Source: an uncultured Coriobacteriales bacterium (GTDB lineage Bacteria; Actinomycetota; Coriobacteriia; Coriobacteriales; UMGS124). From it: DNA of 12,705 nucleotides. The DNA is taken from positions 1 through 12,705 of the forward strand of contig CAKUKJ010000030.1 in NCBI GenBank assembly GCA_934662525.1. The letters are read 5' to 3'. The notes beneath the pieces were generated by a model, which did not search any database, was not told the origin of the DNA, and saw nothing but the letters and a program-made list of their open reading frames with translations. The position numbers were made by a program, and so were the translations under genes. Positions 1 through 5,494 of this stretch are shown here, one piece after another. Each line of letters begins with the position of its first letter. Position 1 is the stretch's first letter.

Positions 1-205
1 CCTCCTCGACGTCGGCGTCGTCGATGACGGGGGCCTCGCCGAGCCAGGGCATAGCGCCCGTGCCGTCGTAGCCCATGGAGGACTCTGCGGGCGTGTTCTC
101 GGCGGCGGAGGCGCTGCCGGCGACAGCGACGGAAGCCGCAGTGCCCATGGCAGCGGCGCCGGCAACGAAGCTGCGGCGGGAGACAGACTTGGAATTGAAG
201 GACAT
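1..205 (-). CDS. Tat-exported flavoprotein reductase, N-terminal fragment (cut by window edge)
   Basis: Only the first 68 codons lie in the window; the gene runs off the left edge. The protein starts with MSFNSKSVSRRSFVAG, a twin-arginine signal (SRRSF), followed by an Ala-rich hydrophobic stretch and a likely AxA cleavage site near residues 32-34. The mature start contains WLGEAPVIDDADV. This lines up with WLGTAPEIAESDI at the same place in the complete flavoprotein at 5495-7552, just before its FAD-binding glycine motif, so the two are probably members of one family. The start codon is supported by AAGGAAAGG at 214-222. The gene is divergent from the membrane LuxR regulator at 522, which may control it. 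The FAD domain and any FMN or heme domain are outside the window, so the family call is an inference from the short leader. Confidence 0.72.
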   Translation of the reverse strand, partial: MSFNSKSVSRRSFVAGAAAMGTAASVAVAGSASAAENTPAESSMGYDGTGAMPWLGEAPVIDDADVEE

Positions 206-363
206 GGCTTGCAACCTTTCCTTATGACGCGGCCCCCTGTGGGCTGCGCTTGTCGAGATGGAGTGTGCATCGAACGAGAAGGTCGCAAACCCTCCCCCAT
301 GGCTGAACGAGGCTCGCCGCATCGCCTATAAGGGTCGAGAGGCATTTCGTCCATTGAGGAGTT

Positions 364-377
364 GCATCTAAAATGCC
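364..377 (+). promoter_or_regulatory. Putative operator: GCAT-N5-ATGC inverted repeat shared with second module
   Basis: GCATCTAAAATGCC contains inverted half-sites GCAT and ATGC around CTAAA, and TTGAGG lies just upstream at 354-359. A related arrangement, TTGAGA then GCACCAAAATGCC, occurs on the - strand at 7755-7774 in the other reductase/LuxR intergenic region. Its position in a divergent control region fits an operator. Function is inferred only from position and from the two-site resemblance. Confidence 0.35.
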
Positions 378-429
378 AGCTCACAGCCTCACACGCGCCT
401 CTGCTCCCCTTAGCTGCTCACAAAATACC

Positions 430-439
430 CACATATGTG
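430..439. promoter_or_regulatory. Palindrome CACATATGTG upstream of LuxR regulator 1
   Basis: This is a perfect 10-bp palindrome about 80 bp upstream of the regulator start, in an AT-richer patch of a GC-rich region. It could bind a dimeric regulator such as a LuxR-type protein, including the neighbouring gene product itself. No second copy was seen in the window. Confidence 0.3.
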
Positions 440-502
440 AACACCGACGCAACCCGCCGAAAGGCCCTGTGCCATAATGCACCGCGGCAGCAAAAGAGAC
501 GC

Positions 503-510
503 GGGGAGGG
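503..510 (+). promoter_or_regulatory. Ribosome binding site that favours the start at 522
   Basis: GGGGAGGG ends 11 bases before the ATG at 522. The upstream ATG at 477 has only a weak AAAGG at 460-464. The stronger site argues for translation from 522. Confidence 0.5.
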
Positions 511-521
511 CCGTTTCCACC

Positions 522-2057
522 ATGCACGAACGTGAACAAGGGCGCGCGGCATGGCACGAGCCGTCCAAAGAGGCCCTGCGACGACTGCCGTGGGCGCTGG
601 GCTACTCGCTTACCAGCACATGGGCAACCGTGCTTTTGTTCTCGTCGTTCTTTTCCAAGGCGCCTTCCTCCGCAGTCGTCACCATCTCGATGCTCTCAGG
701 CGTGATCGCCTGCCTCGGGGCGCTCTTTCTGCACGCCAAGACCTCGCTGTTCAGCGGGCGCAGCGGCACCTCGTCGCTCTATGCCACGGGCGTGGCGGTG
801 GGCACGTTCATGTGCACCTTCCCCAGCCTCGCAAGCATCGCTCCGGCGCACGATGTCGGCCTGGTTGTCTCGGGGTTCTTCGCCATCTTGCTGATTCTCA
901 CATGGTTCGAGGCATTCTCACGCCTCCCCAGTCGAACCATCGTCTTCCTGGGAGGCTGCTCGTTTCTGCTCTCGGCGGCAGGCGTCTTCGCCATCCTGTC
1001 GATGCCCGTCGAAGCGGCGAGCATCGCCATGTCGGCGCTGCCCCTCGTGTCGTTCTCCCTGCTTCCCAAGCCCTTGCCCGAAAGCGGCACAGCCGCAAAC
1101 AACCGGGCAACGCTCGGCAAGATCCTGGCGCAAGCCGTATCGTGGAAAACGCTTCTGGGCATCGCGATTTCATTCTTCGTCATCGGGGCGATGGGCGCTT
1201 TGGCCCCCGAGCTCGGCGTCGCGGTCGAGCTCTCCCCCATATACCTGGGCATTCCCGCTCTTCTCACGCTCGTCTTCGTTTTGACCGCGCGCCTGTGCCC
1301 GCAGCGCCTCGATGCGGCTATTCTCTTCAAGCTGCTGCTCGTCGGCGTGGCGGGCATCGCGTTTTTGCTGGTATACGCCGGGTCGACCAATCTCACCCTC
1401 GTGTTCTTCCTCTACATCACGGCCGACGTGCTGCTTTGGTCGGTGCTGGCGCTGGCTGCGAAGAGGACGCCCGTCGCCCCCCATGCCGTGTTTGCGTGCG
1501 GCTGGCTGGCAGAATGCGCGGGTAACGTGCTGGGCCACAACGTGGCCGTTGGAATAGGCGACACGTCGCTGCTCTTCGCCCTCGTGATGCTCCTCGTCCT
1601 GGTGGCCGTGGGCTTCGCCTTTGGCGACGGGCTTTTCATGATCGAGCTGGACGAGGAAAGCGGCGGCCTGCCCGGTGCGGCCAACACGGGCGCGATGCAA
1701 AGCACGGGCAAGGCGCCATCCAACGTCGCAGCGCCCGATGATGCCTGCGACGCCACCCCCGGCGGCATCCCTTCCGACGCAGCGCCAGCGAGCTTGGGCG
1801 GCGCCCCCGGTACGGCCGACCGCTCCCCCTCAATCTCGCAGGCCGACGCCATCGCCGCATTCGCCGCCCGCTACGGCCTATCCGAGCGTGAGACCGATGT
1901 GTTCGCGCTCTGGGTGACCGGCCACGGCCTCAAGCACATCCAAAACACGCTCTTCATCAGCGAGTCCACCGTCAAGACCCACCTGCGCAGCATCTACCGC
2001 AAGTGCGACACGCACAACCGCGCCGAGATCATTGCGCTGTTCGAGGGCGAGAGATAA
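522..2057 (+). CDS. Membrane-embedded LuxR-family transcriptional regulator (12 TM + HTH), copy 1
   Basis: The protein is a one-component regulator of 511 aa. About 12 hydrophobic segments span residues ~20-370, giving an MFS-like membrane domain. An Ala/Gly/Pro-rich linker of about 75 residues follows, then a C-terminal LuxR helix-turn-helix at residues 453-511. The HTH has the usual LSERE start and the recognition-helix region SESTVKTHLRSIYRK. No receiver, autoinducer-binding or kinase domain is visible, so a signal would have to be read by the membrane part. Proteins of this build are abundant in Eggerthellaceae and often sit beside reductase genes. This one is divergent from the reductase fragment at 1-205, its most likely target. 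An in-frame ATG at 477 would add 15 residues with no family features, and the better ribosome site is in front of 522. The signal is unknown. Confidence 0.88.
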   Translation: MHEREQGRAAWHEPSKEALRRLPWALGYSLTSTWATVLLFSSFFSKAPSSAVVTISMLSGVIACLGALFLHAKTSLFSGRSGTSSLYATGVAVGTFMCTFPSLASIAPAHDVGLVVSGFFAILLILTWFEAFSRLPSRTIVFLGGCSFLLSAAGVFAILSMPVEAASIAMSALPLVSFSLLPKPLPESGTAANNRATLGKILAQAVSWKTLLGIAISFFVIGAMGALAPELGVAVELSPIYLGIPALLTLVFVLTARLCPQRLDAAILFKLLLVGVAGIAFLLVYAGSTNLTLVFFLYITADVLLWSVLALAAKRTPVAPHAVFACGWLAECAGNVLGHNVAVGIGDTSLLFALVMLLVLVAVGFAFGDGLFMIELDEESGGLPGAANTGAMQSTGKAPSNVAAPDDACDATPGGIPSDAAPASLGGAPGTADRSPSISQADAIAAFAARYGLSERETDVFALWVTGHGLKHIQNTLFISESTVKTHLRSIYRKCDTHNRAEIIALFEGER

Positions 2058-2118
2058 TCCCTAAACCGAGCGCCGCATAGGATTGCCTCTCCAAATCGTA
2101 TGCCGATTGCGACTACCA

Positions 2119-2152
2119 AAAGGCCCGCCGTCTTTATCAACGGCAGGCCTTT
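2119..2152. terminator. Bidirectional terminator between LuxR regulator 1 and HTH gene
   Basis: AAAGGCCCGCCGT (2119-2131) and ACGGCAGGCCTTT (2140-2152) form a 13-bp stem with one mismatch and an 8-base loop. It lies between the convergent stops at 2057 and 2196. The A/T-rich stem base gives short U-runs on both strands, so it can serve both genes. Confidence 0.75.
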
Positions 2153-2195
2153 GTAGCAGCAACATCGGCAAGCAAACGAACGGGCAGATCGGCCC

Positions 2196-2594
2196 TTACC
2201 GCCCCGGGTAGTAGAACTCGACCTTGTAGCCGAGTTCGATGAGGCGCTCGGCAGCGGCGCGTGCGGCGTTGTCGGCGCTCACCCAATCGCCTTCGCCGTC
2301 GAAGTCGTTGAAGGAGCGGTAGTAGGCGATGCGGATCGGCTCGGCCTCCTTGTCGGCCACCTTACCCGCAAGCGTCACGATATCGCTAACGGCGCCCAGG
2401 TGATCCTCCACGAGCCCCTCGAGCGCACGCCATGCCACCTCGGGAATGGGTGCCTTGCCCGAATCCCAGCGGCGCACCTCCGAGCGGTCGGCACCCACGA
2501 TGTCGGCGAACTCATCCTGCTTGAAGCCGACCATGTCGCGAAGCGCGCGGAAGTTCGCCGGTGTGTGCTCAAAACTGTCGAAGGTGCTCGTCAT
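2196..2594 (-). CDS. Small helix-turn-helix (XRE/YdiL-Aca2-like) DNA-binding protein
   Basis: This is a 132-aa cytoplasmic protein. Residues ~10-60 form an XRE-like helix-turn-helix: FRALRDMVGFKQDEFADIVG is followed by a polar recognition region (DRSEVRRWDSGKAPIP) with the W-x-SGK-x-x-IP ending typical of the fold. After a helical segment comes an acidic-aromatic C-terminus with IRIAYYRSFNDF and a final EFYYPGR. The HTH plus short C-terminal domain recalls the Aca2/YdiL-like group, but the match is from memory and uncertain. The ATG at 2594 is chosen because AGGAGA (2603-2608) sits 8 bases upstream. A longer reading from 2642 would begin inside the upstream terminator hairpin. That terminator ends only about 32 bp before the start, leaving little room for a separate promoter. 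No partner toxin gene is adjacent. Confidence 0.78.
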   Translation of the reverse strand: MTSTFDSFEHTPANFRALRDMVGFKQDEFADIVGADRSEVRRWDSGKAPIPEVAWRALEGLVEDHLGAVSDIVTLAGKVADKEAEPIRIAYYRSFNDFDGEGDWVSADNAARAAAERLIELGYKVEFYYPGR

Positions 2595-2625
2595 GCCTGG
2601 TATCTCCTGCCACTGAATAGCCATC

Positions 2626-2666
2626 AAAAAAAGAGCCGCCATGGTGCGACGCGACCACGGCGGCTC
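2626..2666 (-). terminator. Rho-independent terminator of the lipocalin-like gene
   Basis: On the - strand a stem of about 13 bp (GAGCCGCC arms at 2633-2646 and 2653-2666, one G-T wobble) is followed directly by seven T at 2626-2632. This is the most classical terminator in the window. It lies 24 bp past the stop of the gene ending at 2690 and just in front of the HTH gene. Confidence 0.88.
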
Positions 2667-2689
2667 CCATAATACCTATGCGCGAAGCA

Positions 2690-3601
2690 TTATGCCAGGG
2701 GCGCGAGAACCATCTTGAAGCCGTCGGACTCGAGCCTCATCGTGCCGTCTACAATCTTGACCTCGATGGGGTCGGAGTCAACGTCGAACGTGTAGGTGTC
2801 CGTGCCCGTCTCCTCCCACTGGCCCTCGCTGGTCTCCGGGTCGGTGTCGGCATCGGTCTGCACCGTGAAGGCGAACGTGCCGTCGGCCGCGACGTCCATC
2901 TCGACGACCATGCCGAGCAGCCCCATGAGTGCCGACCACTTGGCGTCCTCGTACTCGTTGTCGCCCATGCCCTCAAGCGCAACGAGCGACCAAGAGCCCT
3001 CGACGCCCTCGTGGGTGGCGTCGTAGGTGTCGGGATAGGTCGCGATGGCCCACGCGCCCGAAAGCACATCCTCGGCGCGGGCGTACACGGTGGTGATCTC
3101 CAGACCGGAGTCCTCGTCCTTCTCCACCTCGACCAGGCTCAGGCCGTCAAGTGTGAGCGTGGTGGTGGCGCCGTCCTCGGCCTCCACGGCCAACTCGGTG
3201 TCGGATGCAACCTCCCAGGAAATCTTCTGCTCGCTGTCTTGAAGCAAATCGGCCTCTTCGGCCTGCGCGTCGGCAGCGGTCTCGCCGGTCGCCGCCTCGG
3301 CCGCAGCCTCCATGTCGCTGGAGTCGGTCGCCACCTTTACCGTAAACGTGCCCGTGCCGTCGGCCTTGAACTCGTAGGTTGTGGTCGCCATGATGGTGAC
3401 GAGCGCAAGAATCGCAGCCACGTCCTCGTCGGCGCAGTCGGCACCGATCATGACCCACGTACCGGTGACGTCGACGCCCTCGGCAGCGGCGTCGTCCTTC
3501 TTCTCGTCGGCGAAGGCCAGGCCGGGCACAAGGGCCGCGCCGAGCGCAAAAGCGGTGGCGGCGATGAAGTTGCGACGGGAGAGAGCGGCGGTGACGATCA
3601 T
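2690..3601 (-). CDS. Tat-exported two-domain lipocalin-like protein of unknown function
   Basis: This 303-aa protein is predicted to be exported. Its N-terminus MIVTAALSRRNFIAATAF carries a twin-arginine motif, a hydrophobic core and an AFA cleavage site at about residue 30. There is no lipobox cysteine, so it is probably soluble. The mature protein is very acidic and appears to hold two related beta-rich domains. One is at ~45-160 (GTWVMIG, then TYEFKADGTGTFTV). The other is at ~180-303 (GSWSLVALEG, then DVAADGTFAFTV, GQWEETGTDTYTF, DGTMRLESDG and a final KMVLAPL). The G-x-W opening, the DGT strand and the late DG strand resemble small lipocalin-like or DUF5640-type beta-barrels. Ligand and role are not known. 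The start at 3601 is set by GGAG at 3608-3611; a TTG at 3613 overlaps that ribosome site. Divergent from thioredoxin, and ended by a strong terminator. Confidence 0.8.
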   Translation of the reverse strand: MIVTAALSRRNFIAATAFALGAALVPGLAFADEKKDDAAAEGVDVTGTWVMIGADCADEDVAAILALVTIMATTTYEFKADGTGTFTVKVATDSSDMEAAAEAATGETAADAQAEEADLLQDSEQKISWEVASDTELAVEAEDGATTTLTLDGLSLVEVEKDEDSGLEITTVYARAEDVLSGAWAIATYPDTYDATHEGVEGSWSLVALEGMGDNEYEDAKWSALMGLLGMVVEMDVAADGTFAFTVQTDADTDPETSEGQWEETGTDTYTFDVDSDPIEVKIVDGTMRLESDGFKMVLAPLA

Positions 3602-3607
3602 GGTGGT

Positions 3608-3611
3608 CTCC
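3608..3611 (-). promoter_or_regulatory. Ribosome binding site deciding the start at 3601
   Basis: GGAG lies 6 bases before the ATG at 3601. The longer reading from TTG at 3613 would place the start codon on top of this site, so ATG 3601 is preferred. It also leaves a normal short n-region ahead of the twin arginine. Confidence 0.6.
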
Positions 3612-3641
3612 AATCTGCTGGACGCCTTGGCATAGAGCCTA

Positions 3642-3672
3642 TGGCCGCTTTATGCGGTCAGGGGCAAGTATA
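3642..3672 (-). promoter_or_regulatory. Possible promoter/operator of the lipocalin-like gene
   Basis: TATACT (3667-3672 read on the - strand) matches five of six bases of a -10 box; no good -35 was seen. Just downstream is an inverted repeat TGGCCGC-TTTAT-GCGGTCA (3642-3660, 7 bp with one G-T pair). This lies where transcription would start, a usual place for a repressor site. Confidence 0.3.
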
Positions 3673-3842
3673 CACGAATCCTACAAGGGAATACTCGTTC
3701 CAAACACGGACGGCCACGTGATATTGTGCGAAAGGCACGTCTTTTTTGCAGAGGGGCCTGGTGTGTGTTTCTATATCAGACTAGGGGCGTGCAGGCGTGG
3801 GCATAAAGGCGCACATCAGCCGTCGATTTCAAGGAGGACGCC

Positions 3843-4166
3843 ATGGAAGTCACCCTCACCAGCCAAAGCTATCAGAAGGAAGTCGTTGAGTCCGACGTGC
3901 CCGTGCTCATCGACTTCTGGGCAACCTGGTGCGGCCCGTGCCGCATCGTCGCCCCCGTCGTGGCCCAGATTGCCGAAGAGCACGCAGGCAAGCTCAAGGT
4001 CTGCAAGTGCGACACCGACGCGGAAGGCCTTCTGGCCAGCCAGTTCGGCATTCAGTCCATCCCCACGCTCGTCGTCATGAAGGGCGGCAAGCCCGTCGCA
4101 CGCACCATGGGCGCCCAGCCCAAGGCGGCAATCGAGAAGTTCCTCAAGGATGCGGGCGCGCTGTAA
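3843..4166 (+). CDS. trxA: Thioredoxin
   Basis: This 107-aa cytoplasmic protein reduces protein disulfides and is normally recharged by thioredoxin reductase, which is not in this window. The active site WCGPC lies at residues 29-33, with the buried Asp24 in LIDFWATW and the cis-proline in SIPT (Pro74), all standard for thioredoxin. Length is normal for the family. AAGGAGG at 3831-3837 supports the ATG. An oddity is Cys54-Lys-Cys56 in the central strand (KVCKCDTD), where thioredoxins usually carry no cysteines. The gene is divergent from the lipocalin-like gene and convergent with the cation exporter, so it is probably transcribed alone. The call is firm; whether this is the main thioredoxin or one of several paralogues cannot be told here. 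Confidence 0.95.
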   Translation: MEVTLTSQSYQKEVVESDVPVLIDFWATWCGPCRIVAPVVAQIAEEHAGKLKVCKCDTDAEGLLASQFGIQSIPTLVVMKGGKPVARTMGAQPKAAIEKFLKDAGAL

Positions 4167-4190
4167 GGAGCCGTCGAGCGCATACACACG

Positions 4191-4226
4191 CAAGAAGAAG
4201 GGGCCCGCATGGGCCCCTTCTTCTTG
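4191..4226. terminator. Bidirectional terminator between trxA and the cation exporter
   Basis: Arms of 16 bases at 4191-4206 and 4211-4226 are perfectly complementary around a GCAT loop. The hairpin lies 24 bp after the thioredoxin stop and 22 bp after the exporter stop. The stem base is rich in A/T triplets (TTCTTCTT) rather than followed by a pure T-run. Confidence 0.8.
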
Positions 4227-4247
4227 CAAGCCGGCCTTTCCCGGTCC

Positions 4248-5309
4248 CTATTCCTCCGGCATCGCCCGCTGAATCTGGCGCTGGCGCTCCACGCTCGAGA
4301 GGTTCTCGGACTCGATGAAAATGCGCGCGGCCTGGGGGAAGCGCGCCTTGAGAGCGCGCTCCACACGGTCGATGGCGGCCATGATCTCGTCGCCCGTGGC
4401 ACCCTTGCGGAAGGTGGCGTCCACCGCCATGAGCATGTTGGAGGGACCGAAGTACATGGTGAGCACGCCGCCGGCCTTCTCGATGACGGGGTCGGCCTCG
4501 ATGATGACGCGGGCGTCCACAAGCTCGGAGCGGCTCATGCCCTCGCCCACAAGCAGGCCCTTCGACTCGCGCAGCATCACGACCGACACGCACATGAGCA
4601 ACAGGCCGATGATGATGGAGGCGATGCCGTCGAAGATGGAGCTGCCGGTGACCTGCGTGAGCACGAGGCCCACGAGCGCGAAGCACAGGCCCAGCTCGGC
4701 GGCCGAATCCTCAAGCAACACCGTGTAGCTGCTCGGGTCCTTGCATTCCTTGATGTACTCGAAGACGCCCTTGTCGCCGCGGGCGGCGTTCACCGTCTTG
4801 ATGGCCACGCGCAGCGACGCGCCCTCGATGAGCATCGCCGCGATGAGGACGATGTAGCTCATGAGCAGGTCGCCGTGCTCGGCCGTGCCGGCAAGGGCGG
4901 CCTGCACCGCATGGATGCCCTGCATGAGCGACACGCCGCCGCCCAGCGCAAACACCGACACGGCCACGACGAGCGTCCAGAAGTAGAGCTCCTTGCCGAA
5001 ACCGAACGGGTGCTCGATGGTGGCGGGCTTCTTTGCCTGGCGCATGCCGAAAAGCACGAGAAAGCCGTTGCCCGAGTCCACGATGGAGTGAATGCCCTCC
5101 GAGACCATGGCCGACGAGCCCGAGATGGCCGCCGCGATGAACTTGACGATGCCCACCGCGATGTTCGACGCGATGGCCGCCAACACTGAGGCCTTGCTCG
5201 AGTGCTTCTCAGGCAGCTTGGGGGCCGGGGCGCCGCCAGGAGCGGCTGCGGACGGGTCGGCGGCAGGTGCAGGAGCAGGGGCGGGGGCAGGTTGTGCAGG
5301 GTCGGGCAT
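4248..5309 (-). CDS. Cation diffusion facilitator, SLC30A9/ZnT9-like
   Basis: This 353-aa inner-membrane transporter belongs to the CDF family, which exports Zn2+ or similar divalent metals, usually against protons. Residues 1-40 are a low-complexity Pro/Ala leader. About six membrane helices span ~40-245 and a cytoplasmic alpha/beta domain ~255-340. Helix 2 has EGIHSIVD (His74-x3-Asp78), the family's metal-site pair. HPFGFG (100-105), the long LMSYIVLIAAMLIEGASLRVA helix and KDPSSYTVLLEDSAAELG (190-207) closely resemble the ZnT9 subgroup. In helix 5 Asp201 is present, but the residue four before it is Val197 rather than His or Asp, so the metal site is not canonical. The start has GGAG at 5321-5324, 11 bases upstream. 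A single gene between two terminators. The metal is not determined. Confidence 0.9.
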   Translation of the reverse strand: MPDPAQPAPAPAPAPAADPSAAAPGGAPAPKLPEKHSSKASVLAAIASNIAVGIVKFIAAAISGSSAMVSEGIHSIVDSGNGFLVLFGMRQAKKPATIEHPFGFGKELYFWTLVVAVSVFALGGGVSLMQGIHAVQAALAGTAEHGDLLMSYIVLIAAMLIEGASLRVAIKTVNAARGDKGVFEYIKECKDPSSYTVLLEDSAAELGLCFALVGLVLTQVTGSSIFDGIASIIIGLLLMCVSVVMLRESKGLLVGEGMSRSELVDARVIIEADPVIEKAGGVLTMYFGPSNMLMAVDATFRKGATGDEIMAAIDRVERALKARFPQAARIFIESENLSSVERQRQIQRAMPEE

Positions 5310-5336
5310 ACGAGAATCAACTCCGTTTGCTAGCGT

Positions 5337-5364
5337 TTGATAGGAACCTTGCAGATTGTTTTAA
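5337..5364 (-). promoter_or_regulatory. Weak candidate promoter for the cation exporter
   Basis: On the - strand TTAAAA (5359-5364) and TATCAA (5337-5342) are separated by 16 bp, ahead of the exporter start at 5309. Both boxes are poor matches to the consensus. A GC-rich 8-bp hairpin (5377-5384 with 5393-5400, one wobble) lies just upstream. Confidence 0.28.
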
Positions 5365-5432
5365 GATACCCACCGCGCGCGGCGTTCATTTCCGCCGTGC
5401 CATAAATCGCACGAATCCCCGCAAACAGAAGA

Positions 5433-5464
5433 TCCCGCATGTCACGTACAGCCGACATGCGGGA
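5433..5464 (-). terminator. Terminator of the flavoprotein gene
   Basis: TCCCGCATGTC (5433-5443) and GACATGCGGGA (5454-5464) form a perfect 11-bp stem with a 10-base loop, 30 bp past the flavoprotein stop. On the - strand the sequence after the stem is T-enriched (ATCTTCTGTTT) but not a clean T-run. Confidence 0.72.
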
Positions 5465-5494
5465 CCGGAAATCGTTCTTAGTGCCTTACAGGCT

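Larger units (their letters stand above)
206..521. other. Divergent control region between reductase fragment and LuxR regulator 1
   Basis: This 316-bp stretch has no convincing gene. It holds GCATCTAAAATGCC at 364-377, which resembles a motif in the equivalent region of the second module. It also holds a perfect palindrome CACATATGTG at 430-439. A TAAAAT hexamer at 369-374 could be a -10 box on the + strand, with only a poor -35 (TTCGTC, 346-351, 17-bp spacing). On the - strand TTATAGG near 327-333 is a possible -10 for the reductase. None of these promoters is strong. Confidence 0.5.

Noticed and set aside
477..521. A longer start for LuxR regulator 1 at ATG 477
   Set aside because: Only a weak ribosome site precedes it, whereas GGGGAGGG precedes 522. 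Not excluded.
2196..2594. HTH gene considered as an antitoxin of a toxin-antitoxin pair
   Set aside because: No small partner gene is adjacent on the same strand; the neighbours are a terminator plus an exported protein on one side and a convergent regulator on the other.
2678..3721. A 347-codon + strand frame opposite the lipocalin-like gene
   Set aside because: Antisense shadow with no signal peptide. The - strand frame has a Tat signal, ribosome site and terminator.
4209..5189. A 326-codon + strand frame opposite the cation exporter
   Set aside because: Shadow of the CDF gene: Arg/His/Asp-rich with no membrane or domain pattern, while the opposite strand has all CDF motifs.
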